Shown piece after piece: positions 1-11,040 of a stretch of 64,000 nucleotides of DNA (its first letter is position 1; each line of letters starts with the position of its first letter). The notes below the pieces were generated by a model that made no database searches, was not told where the DNA came from, and saw only the letters and a program-made list of their open reading frames with translations. The stretch comes from Cryptomeria japonica (lineage: Eukaryota > Streptophyta > Pinopsida > Cupressales > Cupressaceae): positions 335,824,793-335,888,792 of the forward strand of contig NC_081408.1 in the NCBI RefSeq assembly GCF_030272615.1, read 5' to 3'. The position numbers and the translations under genes were made by a program.

Positions 1-696
1 ACACTTACTACAGTTGGATGGCTAAATCCAATGAGAATGTACTACACAAAATAGCATCTTCATATGTTGGATTCAGTACCGGTGTAATATTGATATGCTT
101 CTACAAAAACCTAACTTGACCTTCAAATGATGTCTTTGTGTATATTCCTGCTTGATCTCGCATATACCCTTCCTTAAATCTTTTTCGCATTCCACATTTG
201 ATCTTACAAATAAGATCTTACATTTATACCATACCCTAAGACCAATTTTAGTAGGTCGGCTCTACAAGATATTACAATAAAAATATTTTACAAATAATAC
301 AATATCCGATGCAATAACCGATTGAACATGTCAGCTTGATGCATTTACAACAATAATAAATCATCTCCATAGCGTGCCATGCTGATCTAGAAAAGATAAG
401 CTTGCCGGTGTAACCCTAGATAACTTGGACCTATTTGCCGGTAAAAGCAAATATGCAAATAAGAATATACCAATGATTATTACTTCAAAGTAAAGTGTCC
501 ACATGATATCTTCGACATTACCAAGTGTCTTCCATGTCATTTCAGGTACCGGTGAACATTATATCCTATCGGTTAACCATATACCAGTGACTATTTGCAC
601 AGTTTACTATTTGCCGGTGAATGTTGCTAGATCTCTAAAGTAGGTGTATTTAGCAGGTGTTGACATCAATGACAAAACCATACCAAAATACCAACA
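1..696 (-). repeat. Copia-type LTR terminal portion, truncated by window start
   Basis: The segment ends at 696 in a typical LTR terminus (reverse complement TGTTGGTATTTTGG). It holds the phrase GTGTTGACATCAATGACA, which recurs near the end of the Copia-1 LTR at about 34552. CCGGT motifs recur through it (near 76, 402, 433, 546 and 610). It reads as the start of a minus-oriented Copia LTR whose other end lies outside the window. It may be the 3' LTR of Copia-1, but beyond the last 50 bases the two sequences match only loosely, so a related family is equally possible. No coding sequence was seen. Confidence 0.5.
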
Positions 697-2912
697 ATGA
701 ATACATTTCTTTCTTTTCAAAACATCCTATACACCACAAATATTTATTTCAAAACTTTAGGAACTAAAATAAAAAATAATCATTTTCTTTTCTACAATAT
801 AACTTAAATGACTATTACAAATCTTTAAATCTTATCTCCAAGATACTCTTATCACTTTACAAATAGGTCTCTCATTTCTAATAAATGAGGAAAATAATAA
901 ATACATTTCCAAATATTTTTCTGCAACAACTAACTCCAACCGCATCTACTTGTCCTGTTATTTTCTTCTAACAACCTGCAAATAAATTAAAGGTTGTGAC
1001 CATGGAGTGCTCACCTCCCAGCCTAGGCTGACTAGTAGCCACCCCCGAGCTTGGAGAACCAAGCCCTAGATAGGTTACACACATGCAAACACACTCAACC
1101 AAGGAAAAATATTTACAAACACATTCCCAACCAAGGCTACACTGCACCACACATTGTGATGTCTTTTCAAGGGTGGTAGTGGACCAAGTACCTTGAGGAG
1201 ACTGCAAGTATGATAGAACACAAAGCCACCTCATGGCACACTAAAATATTTCATAAGTTTAACAACCCCACAACCTTATGCCCCCCAAGGCTTTCATGCC
1301 TTATTTCCCTCCTTATGACCCCCAAATGCATAAACAAGCCATGCAGCAAGGGTCACATAGAAATCCCTTAAGATCACTCTCATGACGAGAGCCTCTCACT
1401 TGAGGGCTATCAAAATCCTACCACCCACAAGGCCATCCTCTCTCCCAAGAGTAGGAGACCTTGGTTACTCCCAAAACACATAAAATGCATACAAGCAACA
1501 AGCATAAAACACCAAATAATTTTTCCAAGGGAAATATGCAAGAAAACTAGCCTTTACACAAGCAATTCTTTCAATACAACATGCAATATGAAAACATTAC
1601 AAAAAAGGTAGAACCAACCTTCAACTGCCCAAAGGTATGCTAGTTTTGTTGAGGATGAGCAACCCAATTCCACAAGTCTTTCCTTTCTACCCTTAGCCAA
1701 ATTCTTAATTCAAAATCTATCTTTTTCCTTTCAAAATTCCTTGTCTCCAAAAATGGAGAGTGGGTGATTACCGACTAACTTTCTCATTCTTTCTTAAGAA
1801 GGTCTTAGTGAGAGTTCTCACAGGTTTCTAAAACTGAAAAGGAAGGTAAGGTAAAATGGGAAAGGGAACTCTCATTCAAAAAGGAAGGTTAAAAACTTAG
1901 TTCAAGCCTTCTAATTTTCAATTTTCGCTCAACTTAGGAAACCCACTTTTTAGGGTGTCTAAATGGTCACATGGGAGTAGAAACATGCCTAAAATTACTC
2001 CTAACCCTTAGGTATACCTTATGGGCTTTAGGAAATCCTAATAAACTACCCCTAGGAGTCCATTTAACCCTTTTTAAACCCCTCTGAAGTTAATTTTCGG
2101 GTCAAACCTAAGTTGACCACCCCAAAGATTCTCTACCTAAGGCAATTATGGAATCAAATTAAATTAATTGAAAAGAGCTATAGTTAAACAACTCCCTCCA
2201 AGAGGCAAATTTAAAAACTTAAACATAAATCAACACGTGTCAAGTGACAGAAAGAAAATACTTATACAAAATTATACATGAAATCTTGTCTCTTGTTGGA
2301 TTTACACAAATAAATAAAATTCAATTTAACAATCATGCAACAATCAATTTCACAAATAAAATACGATAGAAATGGGGTGTTGTCTTTCCAAATAGACAAA
2401 CCCTAGTTTTACGAATGTACATAGGTCTAGGTTTGGTTCCCCATAATATTTCCATGGCCACATGGATAATTTTCCTGCGCATCTCAATTACACATTAGTA
2501 ATTTCAAATTACCTCATACAATATAAAACTCATGAATAAGAATACACATCAAACACTCTGCATACAATATACATTCAATCAATACATCTTATGTCCAAAT
2601 AACTCAACATAAGCAATTATCAGAATTCTCATAATTTTGATCTATATAAAACATGCATCCTATTTCTATCATCATAGTAAAGTCCTGCAATTCCAATAAT
2701 GACCTACATCATCTCAAATTTATCTTATTCTAAAATCATATATAGTTCTATAAGATAAAACATATAAATGAAGCATCAACATATAGAAATGTTATCCAAA
2801 TCATAGAATCATATAAGTTCTAAACCCATAATGCATAAAAATAAAGCATCCATAATTGTCTCAACATGAAAAATCATTGAAATGCTAGACTGAGTTGGGG
2901 TAGGGCCTCACA
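697..2912 (-). repeat. Truncated Gypsy-A-type LTR fragment
   Basis: From about 850 this stretch follows the Gypsy-A LTR at 7380-9528 block by block. Shared blocks are the GTCTCTCAT..TAATA.ATGAGG phrase, the 'ggttgtgaccatggagtgct' block at about 992 (compare 7540), the 'aatggagagtgggtgatta' block at about 1753 (compare 8297), and the terminal GGGCCTCACA at 2903-2912. Only roughly the first half of the LTR (in its own minus orientation) is present. The palindrome-array half is missing. It abuts Copia-1 RNase H-region sequence at 2913, and I saw no clear TSD, so a truncated insertion or rearrangement is likely. Short ORFs here show no protein similarity I recognise. Confidence 0.75.
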
Positions 2913-3750
2913 ATTAAGTTAGGCCTAGTTTGAGTCAAATAAAGCAGACATCCAATCATAGATTTATATCTTGTAGGATTTACAGATGCAAAAATATATT
3001 TTCTTGTCAATTTCTCACTTGTAACTATAGGAGTACTTACCGGTTTAGAATCTCCCATACCAAATTTCTTCAACAATTCCCTAGCATACTTATTTTGGTA
3101 GATGAAAATACCTTTATCAGTTTGAGTAATCTACAAACCTAAGAAAAATTTCATCTCCCCAATCATAGACGTCTCAAATTCATTCTTCATATTGTTAGGA
3201 AATTCCTTATACATCTTATCTTCACCTGCAAAAATGAAGTCATCAATAGATACTTCAATAATCAATATATCATCATCAGTGATCTTATAATATAAATTAT
3301 TGTCAGCATTACCCTTGGTAAAACCAAGCTTCAAAGGATATTTATCCAACCTTGCATACAAGGCTCTAAGTGCTTGTTCCAATCCATATAAAGCTTTCAT
3401 TAACCTGCAAACTATGTTTGTATTATATGATAGTGAAAAACCATCAGGTTGCTCAATATAAACTTCCTCATCAAGATCTCCATTCAAAAATGCACACTTA
3501 ACATCCATTTGATAAACCTTGTATATTTTGTGGGCAGCATAGGCAAGAAATAATCTTACATCTTCAATCCTAGCTACAGGTGCAAAAGTATCACCATAAC
3601 CAATTCCTTCCTTCCAAGAATATCTTTTACAAATCAATTTAGCCTTATTCCTTACAACTTGACCATCCTCATTCAATTTATTCCTAAAAACCCATTTAGT
3701 TCCAATAACTTTCTTATTTTTAGGCCAGGGAACCAAAGTCCATGTGTTAT
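2913..3750 (-). pseudogene. Copia-1 reverse transcriptase and start of RNase H (pseudogene)
   Basis: The minus frame ending at 3736 reads a Copia RT. It starts with the IGTKWVFRNKLNEDG block, followed by ICKRY (usually VCKGY), DTFAPVAR, YQMDVKCAFLNGDLDEEVY and the ALYGL block. The catalytic YVDD box is changed to SIDD, with both aspartates kept. After a stop near 3131 the same frame continues through a KKFGM..SKPVSTP segment and a CLLYLTQTRPN block, which is the RT-RNase H connection, and then breaks at 2913. The RNase H core and 3' LTR are missing at this junction. The first residue of the active box is changed and stops are present, so no active enzyme is expected. Confidence 0.85.
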
Positions 3751-3797
3751 TCTTCTCAATCTAATCTAATTCTTCTTCCATATCTTTCAACCAATAT

Positions 3798-5063
3798 TCA
3801 TCTACATGCCTCAATTACTGATACTAGTTCAACTTGAGAAATTAAACATACCTCATTAGTTGTCAGTCTTCTTCTTGTCATTACTCTATTGTTCTTATCC
3901 CCAATGATTTGATCTTCTGAATGATTCAATCTCACATACCTAGGAGTCTTCTGACTCTTTGTTCCTCTTCCCAATTCTTCAGTTACTGTAGAATTTTCTG
4001 ATACTATTGGAGTAAATAGTTCAACATTATGTTCTTGTGTAGGTGCTACCAATTTAGATATAATCATTTCCACCATCAATTCCTTCTCATAAACTCTTAT
4101 TTGACCTCTATTCAACTCATCTACTTTGACATTAGCACTTTCCACAATTCTCTGCTATCTCTTGTTATAGCATCTATATGCTTTGATTTCATTAGAATAA
4201 CTAAGAAATATGCCTTCATCACATCTATGATCAAATTTTCTAATGATATCATCTCTCCTGATATAACATTTACTACCAAAGATTCTGAAATACTTAACTG
4301 TAGGTGTATTGCCAAACCACAATACATAAGGTGTCTTATCGGTTTATCCTTTGATATGTACTCTATTGTATGTGTATATCATCATGCTCATATATTCTCT
4401 CTAGTAGAAATGAGGTAGATTAGCTTCCACCATCATAGTTCTAGTTGTATCCAAGATAGTTTTGTTTTTCCTTTCCATAACTCCATTTTGTTGAGGTGTC
4501 TGGGGAGCAAAAAATTGTCATCTTATACCATGCTTCTCACCAAAGTTATTAAACTCACCGGATGTGAATTCTCCACCATGATCTAACCTCAAACATTTAA
4601 TCTTCAATCCTGTCTCATTTTCCACTTTAAACTTAAAGATTTTTAACTTTTTAAATGCATCAAATTTTTCCCTTAGAAAAGTAACCCACATCATTCTAGA
4701 ATAATCATCAATGATTAGCATGAAATATCTATCACCTTGAAAACTTCTAACTCTAGCAGGGCCACACAAATCTGTATGAATAAGATCAAGACCATAATTA
4801 GATTTATCTTGTATACTCCTAAAAGAGGTTCTGACCTATTTACCCATTTGATGTTCTTTACATACCAGATTATAGGGCTTTGCAATCTTAGGTATATCTC
4901 TAACTACCTTAGTTGAACTGATATTCACTTGACACAACCTTTTATGCCATAGCCAACTCTCATCATTTTTTGCAATCAAACATGTCTCCTCATCGAAATT
5001 CAAATGAAATATATTACCTTTTGTTTGTGTACCGGTTGCAATCTCCAAATCAAATCTGTTAAC
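3798..5063 (-). pseudogene. Copia-1 integrase (pseudogene)
   Basis: The minus frame from 5063 down to 3798 encodes a Copia integrase. An N-terminal part with a WLWHKRLCQVN motif (usually WHRRLGH, so the zinc-binding histidine region is damaged) and a CKEHQMGK motif (CxxC degraded) is followed by the catalytic core. The core shows the first Asp in IHTDLCGP, the second in LRLDHGGEF and the Glu in QQNGVMERKNK. A C-terminal part then leads to the RT. In-frame stops occur near 4836, 4518, 4420 and 4146. The upstream end joins the protease piece at 31892 once Gypsy-A is discounted. It would have inserted Copia-1 cDNA; now inactive. Confidence 0.85.
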
Positions 5064-5900
5064 TATCGTGCCCAAACTTTTGGGGTAAAAACAGAACAAA
5101 TTTTTTTTTTTGAAACACCTAAATTCTCAAAATAATCTACATTTAAAGTGAAATCAAATATAGTCTTGTCTTAACTAGGATGTAAATAGAATTGTTTTCT
5201 AAAACTGGATTAATTAGCCAACTCAAATAAGTGACATTAATTAATCCCAAGAGGGTTGTCACAATTTAGTTAGTTAATTTAATTATCTTAATTAAGTTGC
5301 CGCTAATTAAAATTGAGGGATAATTAGATATCTCAAATGCATTTAAATCATTCTTGACCAATTAATGATAATGCTATCTTAAATTAATTAATTGAATGCG
5401 CACAAATTCATTATTTAAATCTAACTGATAAGGGTTCAATTTCCACAATGTCATTTGTCAAATAAATCCAATTTTATGCTATAGTTAATTTTAATTTGCC
5501 CTAAACCTTTAAATTTGACGATATAATTAATCTGGCCAACATTGGCCTCAAAAGCTAAAATTTTGTAAAAATAATTAATAATTTTCAATTATTAAATTTT
5601 CCCAATTTAAAATATAACTTAACTTCCATATTTGATTTAATATATCAAATAACTATATAGTTTCCCTAGTTGAATAAATTAAATCAACTATGCGATTAAT
5701 GTATCCATATAACATTAATCCTCCATTTTAAATTATATAAAATAAACTATATTAAAAATTAATTTTCTCCCACATCAAATAAGGAGTTTTAAATTAATAA
5801 CACATAAGGCTAAAAGTATATGGGGGGGAATCATTTCCAAAAATTGGAAAGTATTTCCCCCTCTCCTTATTTTAATTTATTATATGTTTTTTTAAAATCT

Positions 5901-6053
5901 CAAACCCTAACTAGGGTTGAGTAATTTTTCTTATATTTTATTTAAATCCACTTATTAATCTCTTTCTTTTATTGTTATATTATTAGCTAACCCTAATATT
6001 CTTTTTCCTTTTATTTGTATGCAAACCCTAATCCAGATTTGGATTAGGGTTGC
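5901..6053. promoter_or_regulatory. Telo-box (AAACCCTAA) hairpins in Gypsy-A LTR
   Basis: At 5901-5921 the LTR reads CAAACCCTAACTAGGGTTGA, and at 6021-6053 a longer inverted repeat has arms AACCCTAATCCA and TGGATTAGGGTT around a loop of about 4 bases. Another AACCCTAA stands near 5983. The right LTR keeps the same layout (15288-15307 and 15408-15440). AAACCCTAA is the plant telo-box, a motif known in promoters and Polycomb response elements. Here it may be a regulatory or RNA-structure element. Function is inferred only. Confidence 0.5.
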
Positions 6054-6239
6054 ATATTTTACCCAAAAAAAAATCCTAAACTAATGTATTCCCTTTACCC
6101 TAATATCTTTTTGTCTCTTTTTTTTTGTGTTGTATGTGTGCATGTGTTATGCAGGGCCGAACCAGGGCATGGTGGCACCTAAATGGATAGGCACAGGCCG
6201 AAGGAATGTTGGGCTTCACAAAGGGCTCCCCCCCAATCA

Positions 6240-6481
6240 CCATTGTGTTTACACATAGTGGCGGGTAGTGCTGTCCACTGTGTGCACCCATGGTGGCGGT
6301 CGGTGTCGTCCACTATATGTACACATAGTTGCCGCCGGTGCCACCCACTGTGTGTAAGCACAGTGGCGGCCGCAGGCCATCCACTGTGTTTACACACAAT
6401 GGCAGCACCTCCCACGTCGACCACTATGTTTAAACATAGTGGCTCGGCCCGTGAGCCATCCACTATGTTAACACACAGTGG
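6240..6481. repeat. Seven-unit array of 22-bp palindromes (left LTR copy)
   Basis: Seven near-perfect 22-bp palindromes of the form CCACTRTGT..ACAYAGTGG start at 6240, 6275, 6310, 6345, 6381, 6421 and 6460. The unit at 6421-6442 is a perfect palindrome. Spacing is 35, 35, 35, 36, 40 and 39 bp, so linkers are 13-18 bp with differing sequence. The array is GC-richer than the surrounding LTR. It creates open frames on both strands that should not be called genes. The same seven units at identical spacing stand in the right LTR (15607-15848). Confidence 0.9.
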
Positions 6482-6609
6482 TTCAGCCTATGACCCCCGA
6501 TTTTGTTTATTTTTTTATATTTTTTTTGTTTATTTAAATATATATATATATATACAATCAGGTTTTAAACATATACTAATGTTTTTTCATTTATGTACAT
6601 TTTTTTTTA

Positions 6610-6641
<32 letters not shown>

Positions 6642-9528
6642 ACTACAAATGCATATCTAGTTCTTTGGGTTAGGATTTTTTATTTAAATAATTTTATACA
6701 TTAGCATGCAGTTCTTCTCCGCTTTTTTTTTTTACAGCAATATATTTTTTTTTTGTTTTAAAGCTTGCAAGAGTTGATAAAATAATGACATCATTTCAAT
6801 GGTTATATGTTTCATTTCTTAGGTATGATTTATTTTAATATGCAACATTAGGAGTAATGACAATATATAAAATACACAACATGTTAAATATTTCATGTAG
6901 TTCATTTCTTCAATAAAAATTATTACATCTAGGTTCATTTTCTGCAATGCTAAAGAGGAAAAATGATAGAATTTAAAAGTTAAAAAAACAACTCCATAAG
7001 CCTAGAAATCATTTAAAATAACTTTAGAGATGGATTATTAAATCTATCTAACCATATTCTGTATTAGGAATGAATAAATAACTAGAACTAAGTAATTAAT
7101 TTTTATTTTACTAACATTTCCACTTTACTACTTCCTATTACTACCTTTATACTTCCTGCATCTTCTTTTTTTTTAATAAATAAATGACAGAATTAAATAA
7201 ATGATAGTAGCATATTACACTCTAGAAAACACTTAGAAACTTACAAAAAAAAATGCAGAAACTTTTATTCCTCTATTATACATTTATCCATGAATTGTGA
7301 TTTCAACTTAAAAAAAAAATGCATTGTTTATAAGAAAAACTTGAATACAATATGTCACTTTTACAAATGGGTGAAATACCCAACTAGTCTCTCATCCCTA
7401 ATAGATGAGGACTTAACTTAAATAACACTTTTCTATCCTTCCAAAATAATTACAATAATTACAGAATTATTTCTTTCTTTCTGCAACTAAGATGTAACTC
7501 CTAGCTTTCCTTTCCAAGCAACTTGCATACAATCATAAGGTTGTGACCATGGGGTACTCACCTCCCAGCCTAGGCTTACTAGAAGCCACCCCCGAGCTTG
7601 GAGAACCAAGTCCTAGATGAGTTACAATCAAGCAAATACAAACAAGCAAAGGAGAAAACATAACAAACACATTCTCATTCCCAAGCTGAAACTTCATCAC
7701 ATAATGTGATGTTTTACTGGGGTGGAAGTGGACCAAGTATCCTAGAGGAGATCTGCTAGATAGTAACTCATAGCCAACTCATGGCATCCAAGAAAACACC
7801 ACAAAACTCATCTTAACCCCCATATCCTTATGACCCCCAAAAGGCAAACATGCCATATTTGCTCCCCTTATGACCCCCGAATGCATAAACTGAACTATGT
7901 AGAAAGGGTCACCTGGACAAACCCTTGAGATCACTCTTATGATGAGAGCCTCTCACTCTAAGGCTATCAAACTCCTTCCACCACCAAGACCATTTTGCCC
8001 TCCCAAGGGTAAGATAGTCTTGGATACTCCCAAACACAACAAAATGCATAAACAGAAATAGAAAAAGAATCACATAGAACTTTCACAAATACAATGCAAG
8101 ATACAACATATACATTCAAGCATCCTACATACAGATTTCAAATAACAAGTAAGAAAACACCAACCTTGAATCTGCCAAGGGTATTCTAGGGGAAAGCTTG
8201 GAGAAGAGCAGCCCAATCCACAAATCTTTTCTGCAACACTTAGCCAAAATTCCTATCCCAAAACTGGTTTCTTTTCAAATTTGCAAGATTTCTAAAAATG
8301 GAGAGTGGGTGATTACCTCACTAAGCTTCAATCTCTAGCCTAAGAAGGCTTCTCTCACTCCTTCCAACCTATTGGATAGAGTGAGGGACTCCCATTGGTT
8401 GGTCTTCCCTAGGTCTTACACACTCCCTAACCAAGGCACCTAAAGAAGAGGAATGAAATGGGGAAAAAGAATTACACCTATCAAGGAGGTTATCTAACCA
8501 AGGATGGCACTCCTATAGATCGAATTCGTCCATCTTGGGAAAACCACTTTTTTGGGTGGTTAAACAAGCCCTAAGGGAAAGACACATGGCCAAATTTGGC
8601 CCTCACCCATAGTTACCCCATGAGGCCTAATAAAAATGCTCTAAAATAGACTTGAGGAGTTGATTTAACCCTTAAAAAGTCCACCTTAAGTTAACCTACG
8701 GGTCAACTCTAAGTTGACCCTCCTTGTGGCTCACTATCCTAGGTTTCTTGGTACCTTCAAAGATAATTAGGAGATATAACAATTAAACAAAAATAAAACT
8801 CTCCAAAAAGTGACATGACAATTGCCAACACAACATACAACATATGTGTCAAGTGACACTACAAAATAATTCCACATCACAAATACACACATGGCAATTG
8901 TCCCTTGAATGATTTAGACAAATTTAATGAATACAATTTACACACATGCAAAAAATTATGTTTATGAATAAAATACGATACATATGGGGTGTTGTCTCTC
9001 CAAATAGACAACCCCTAGTTTTATGAACGTACATAGGCCTAGGCTTGATTCTCCATAATATTTCCATGGTCACATGTATAATTTCTTGTGCATCTCAATT
9101 TAAATATTAGTACTTTCCAATAGCCTCATATAATATAAAACACATAATTAAGAATACAATTCAATCATTCTACATAGAATTGACATTATACCATACAATT
9201 TGCCACATATCAAAGCAATTCACATAAGCAATTCATCATAACCCTCATAATTTAATCCATTCATAAGATATGCAACATATTTCTAGCATCATACTAAAGT
9301 CCTGCAAATCAAATAATGACATACATCATCTTAATGTTACCCTATTCTAGGATCATACAAAATTCTTTATCCACAAAGCATAGAAATGAAGCATCCATAT
9401 ATCAATGTTATCAAATTCATGGGATCATATAAAGTTCTATATCCATAATGCATAAAAATAAAGCATCCATAATAGTTCCAACATGAAAATCACTGAGAAG
9501 CTAGCATGGGTCAGGGTAGGGCCTCACA

Positions 9529-9540
9529 CCCTCCCCCTCT
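9529..9540 (-). promoter_or_regulatory. Gypsy-A polypurine tract
   Basis: On the minus strand AGAGGGGGAGGG lies directly upstream of the 3' LTR start (TGTGAGGCCC). This is the expected primer site for plus-strand DNA synthesis and fixes the element's orientation and the LTR edge at 9528. Confidence 0.9.
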
Positions 9541-10930
9541 AGGCATGAATGTTCTCCTGGAGTTCATGAAAAAGATGAGGGTACTGTGATCTCATACATG
9601 TTGCATCCTCCCATGAAGTTGTAAACTCATCATAGCAATCCCACTAGACCCTAACCTGGTCTAGCTCTCGACCTTGAAGGGCCAACATCCAAAGAGCCAA
9701 AATGCAGATGGGCTCCAAAGCTAGCTATCCATCTGACTCCACCGGCAAGGAATCCCAATCTAAAATATGAGATTCATCATAGATATACTTCTTCAAAACT
9801 GATACATGAAACACATCGTGGATGCATGATAGGTTAGGTGGCAAAGCTAGGTGATAAGAAACTGTTCCTATCCTCTCAAGGATCTCAAAAGGTCCGACAA
9901 AGTAAGGTGTGAGCTTAGAACCCTTTCCATAATGGATTAGACTCTTATGCGATCACACTCTCAAAAAAACTCTATCCCAAACCATGTAACTCTGGTCTAT
10001 CCTCTTTGCATCTGCATATTTCTTCTGCCTATCCTGTGCCTCTCTAAGGAATTGTCTAATCAAAAATACCTATTGCTCCATATCATGAACCATCTTAGGA
10101 CCTATAGCCACTCTATCCTCAATATGATCCCAACTCAAAGGTGTCTTGCAAGGTCTGCCATACAAAGCCTGAAAAGGTGGCATCTCCAAAGAAGTGTGAT
10201 GCCCATTATTGTAGGCAAACTCTACTAAATGAAGGTACTCCTCCCATCTGGTTTGATGATCCATGATGTACATGTGAAGCATATCCTCTAACACCTGGTT
10301 AACCTGCTCTATTTGTCCATCCATCTTCAGATGATAGGCTATGTTGAAATTGAGCTTGGTGCCCATAATTGCCTATAATTCCTTCCAAAAGGAAGAAGTG
10401 AAGAGGGAATCCCTATCAGAAATAATCTTGCATGGAACACCATGAAGCCTAACAATGTCTCGCAAGAATACCTATGCCACTACTGGTGCTGTGAAGGTAG
10501 TACAAACTATTGATAAGTGGGCCACTTTGGTCAACTTTTCAACTATCACCAAGATAGCATCATGGTGACGAGATGACATGGGAAGACCAATGATGAAATC
10601 CATGGATATAGTATCCCACTTCCACTCTGGTATAGCATGAGACTAGGGTAACCCACTAGGATGGCAGTTCTCTACCTTGACTCTCTAACACTCAAGGCAT
10701 CAGGCTACTACATAAGTGATAAGCTGCTGCATACTTGGCCAATGATATAATTGCCTCAAATCTGCATGCATCTTCTTAACCTCGGGATGTGTCGCATAAG
10801 GAGCTCTATGAGCCTCCATGACAATGAACTCTTGCAATCCCTTGGGAAAAGGTACATAGATGCACCCTCTTTGGTGTAATAGTCCATCGGATTCTAATGA
10901 GTAATCCACATACTTCCCTTCCAAGATCTT
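9541..10930 (-). pseudogene. Gypsy-A integrase with chromodomain-like C-terminus (pseudogene)
   Basis: This continues the single pol frame of Gypsy-A. The N-terminal zinc-binding module shows a His in the EAHRAPYATHP segment and the Cys pair in a degraded CLEC motif near 10690. The core carries Asp in [12 protein letters not shown], Asp in [10 protein letters not shown] and Glu in QVNQVLEDML. A GPFEILERIG block and an HDVFHVSVLKKY block follow, typical of Gypsy integrase C-termini. A last segment with FTTSWEDATCMRSQYPHLF resembles the chromodomain tail of chromoviruses, which targets integration to heterochromatin. About ten in-frame stops, all TAG or TGA. It ends at a TAG next to the PPT. 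Confidence 0.88.
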
Positions 10931-11040
10931 CTGAGATTGAATCGTCTAACAAACCTCTAGATACCATCCATCTTCAGGTGACCGCTACAATATATAGTCT
11001 CTCAAATCTGTGCTCATAGATATGGTGTATACCTCATGTC

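Larger units (their letters stand above)
5064..9528 (-). repeat. Gypsy-A left (3') LTR, 4465 bp
   Basis: Begins at 5064 (TATCGTGCCC, against TGTCATGCCC in the right copy) and ends GGGCCTCACA at 9528. It matches 14436-17581 plus 30646-31886 along its length, with scattered substitutions and small indels. Contents include AT-rich sequence (5070-5900), two telo-box hairpins (5901-6053), a seven-unit palindrome array (6240-6481), TA microsatellites (about 6537-6553 and 6616-6641), and the block shared with the fragment at 697-2912. ORFs seen across 6100-6704 and at 7533-7736 come from the palindrome array and LTR sequence and are not genes. At 4.4 kb per LTR the two LTRs together outweigh the coding interior. 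Confidence 0.92.

Noticed and set aside
1-696. Definite 3' LTR of Copia-1
   Set aside because: Only the terminal 50 bases clearly resemble the Copia-1 LTR, and no PPT lies next to it; kept as a related Copia LTR.
6240-6481. CRISPR array
   Set aside because: Regular palindromes with spacers look similar, but repeats vary, spacers are 13-18 bp and the array lies in a plant retrotransposon LTR with the same linkers in the other LTR.
6179-6704. Open frames on both strands over 6179-6704 (and 15468-16008)
   Set aside because: They are translations of the 22-bp palindrome array and TA repeats in the LTR; symmetrical open frames on both strands come from the palindromes, not from selection.
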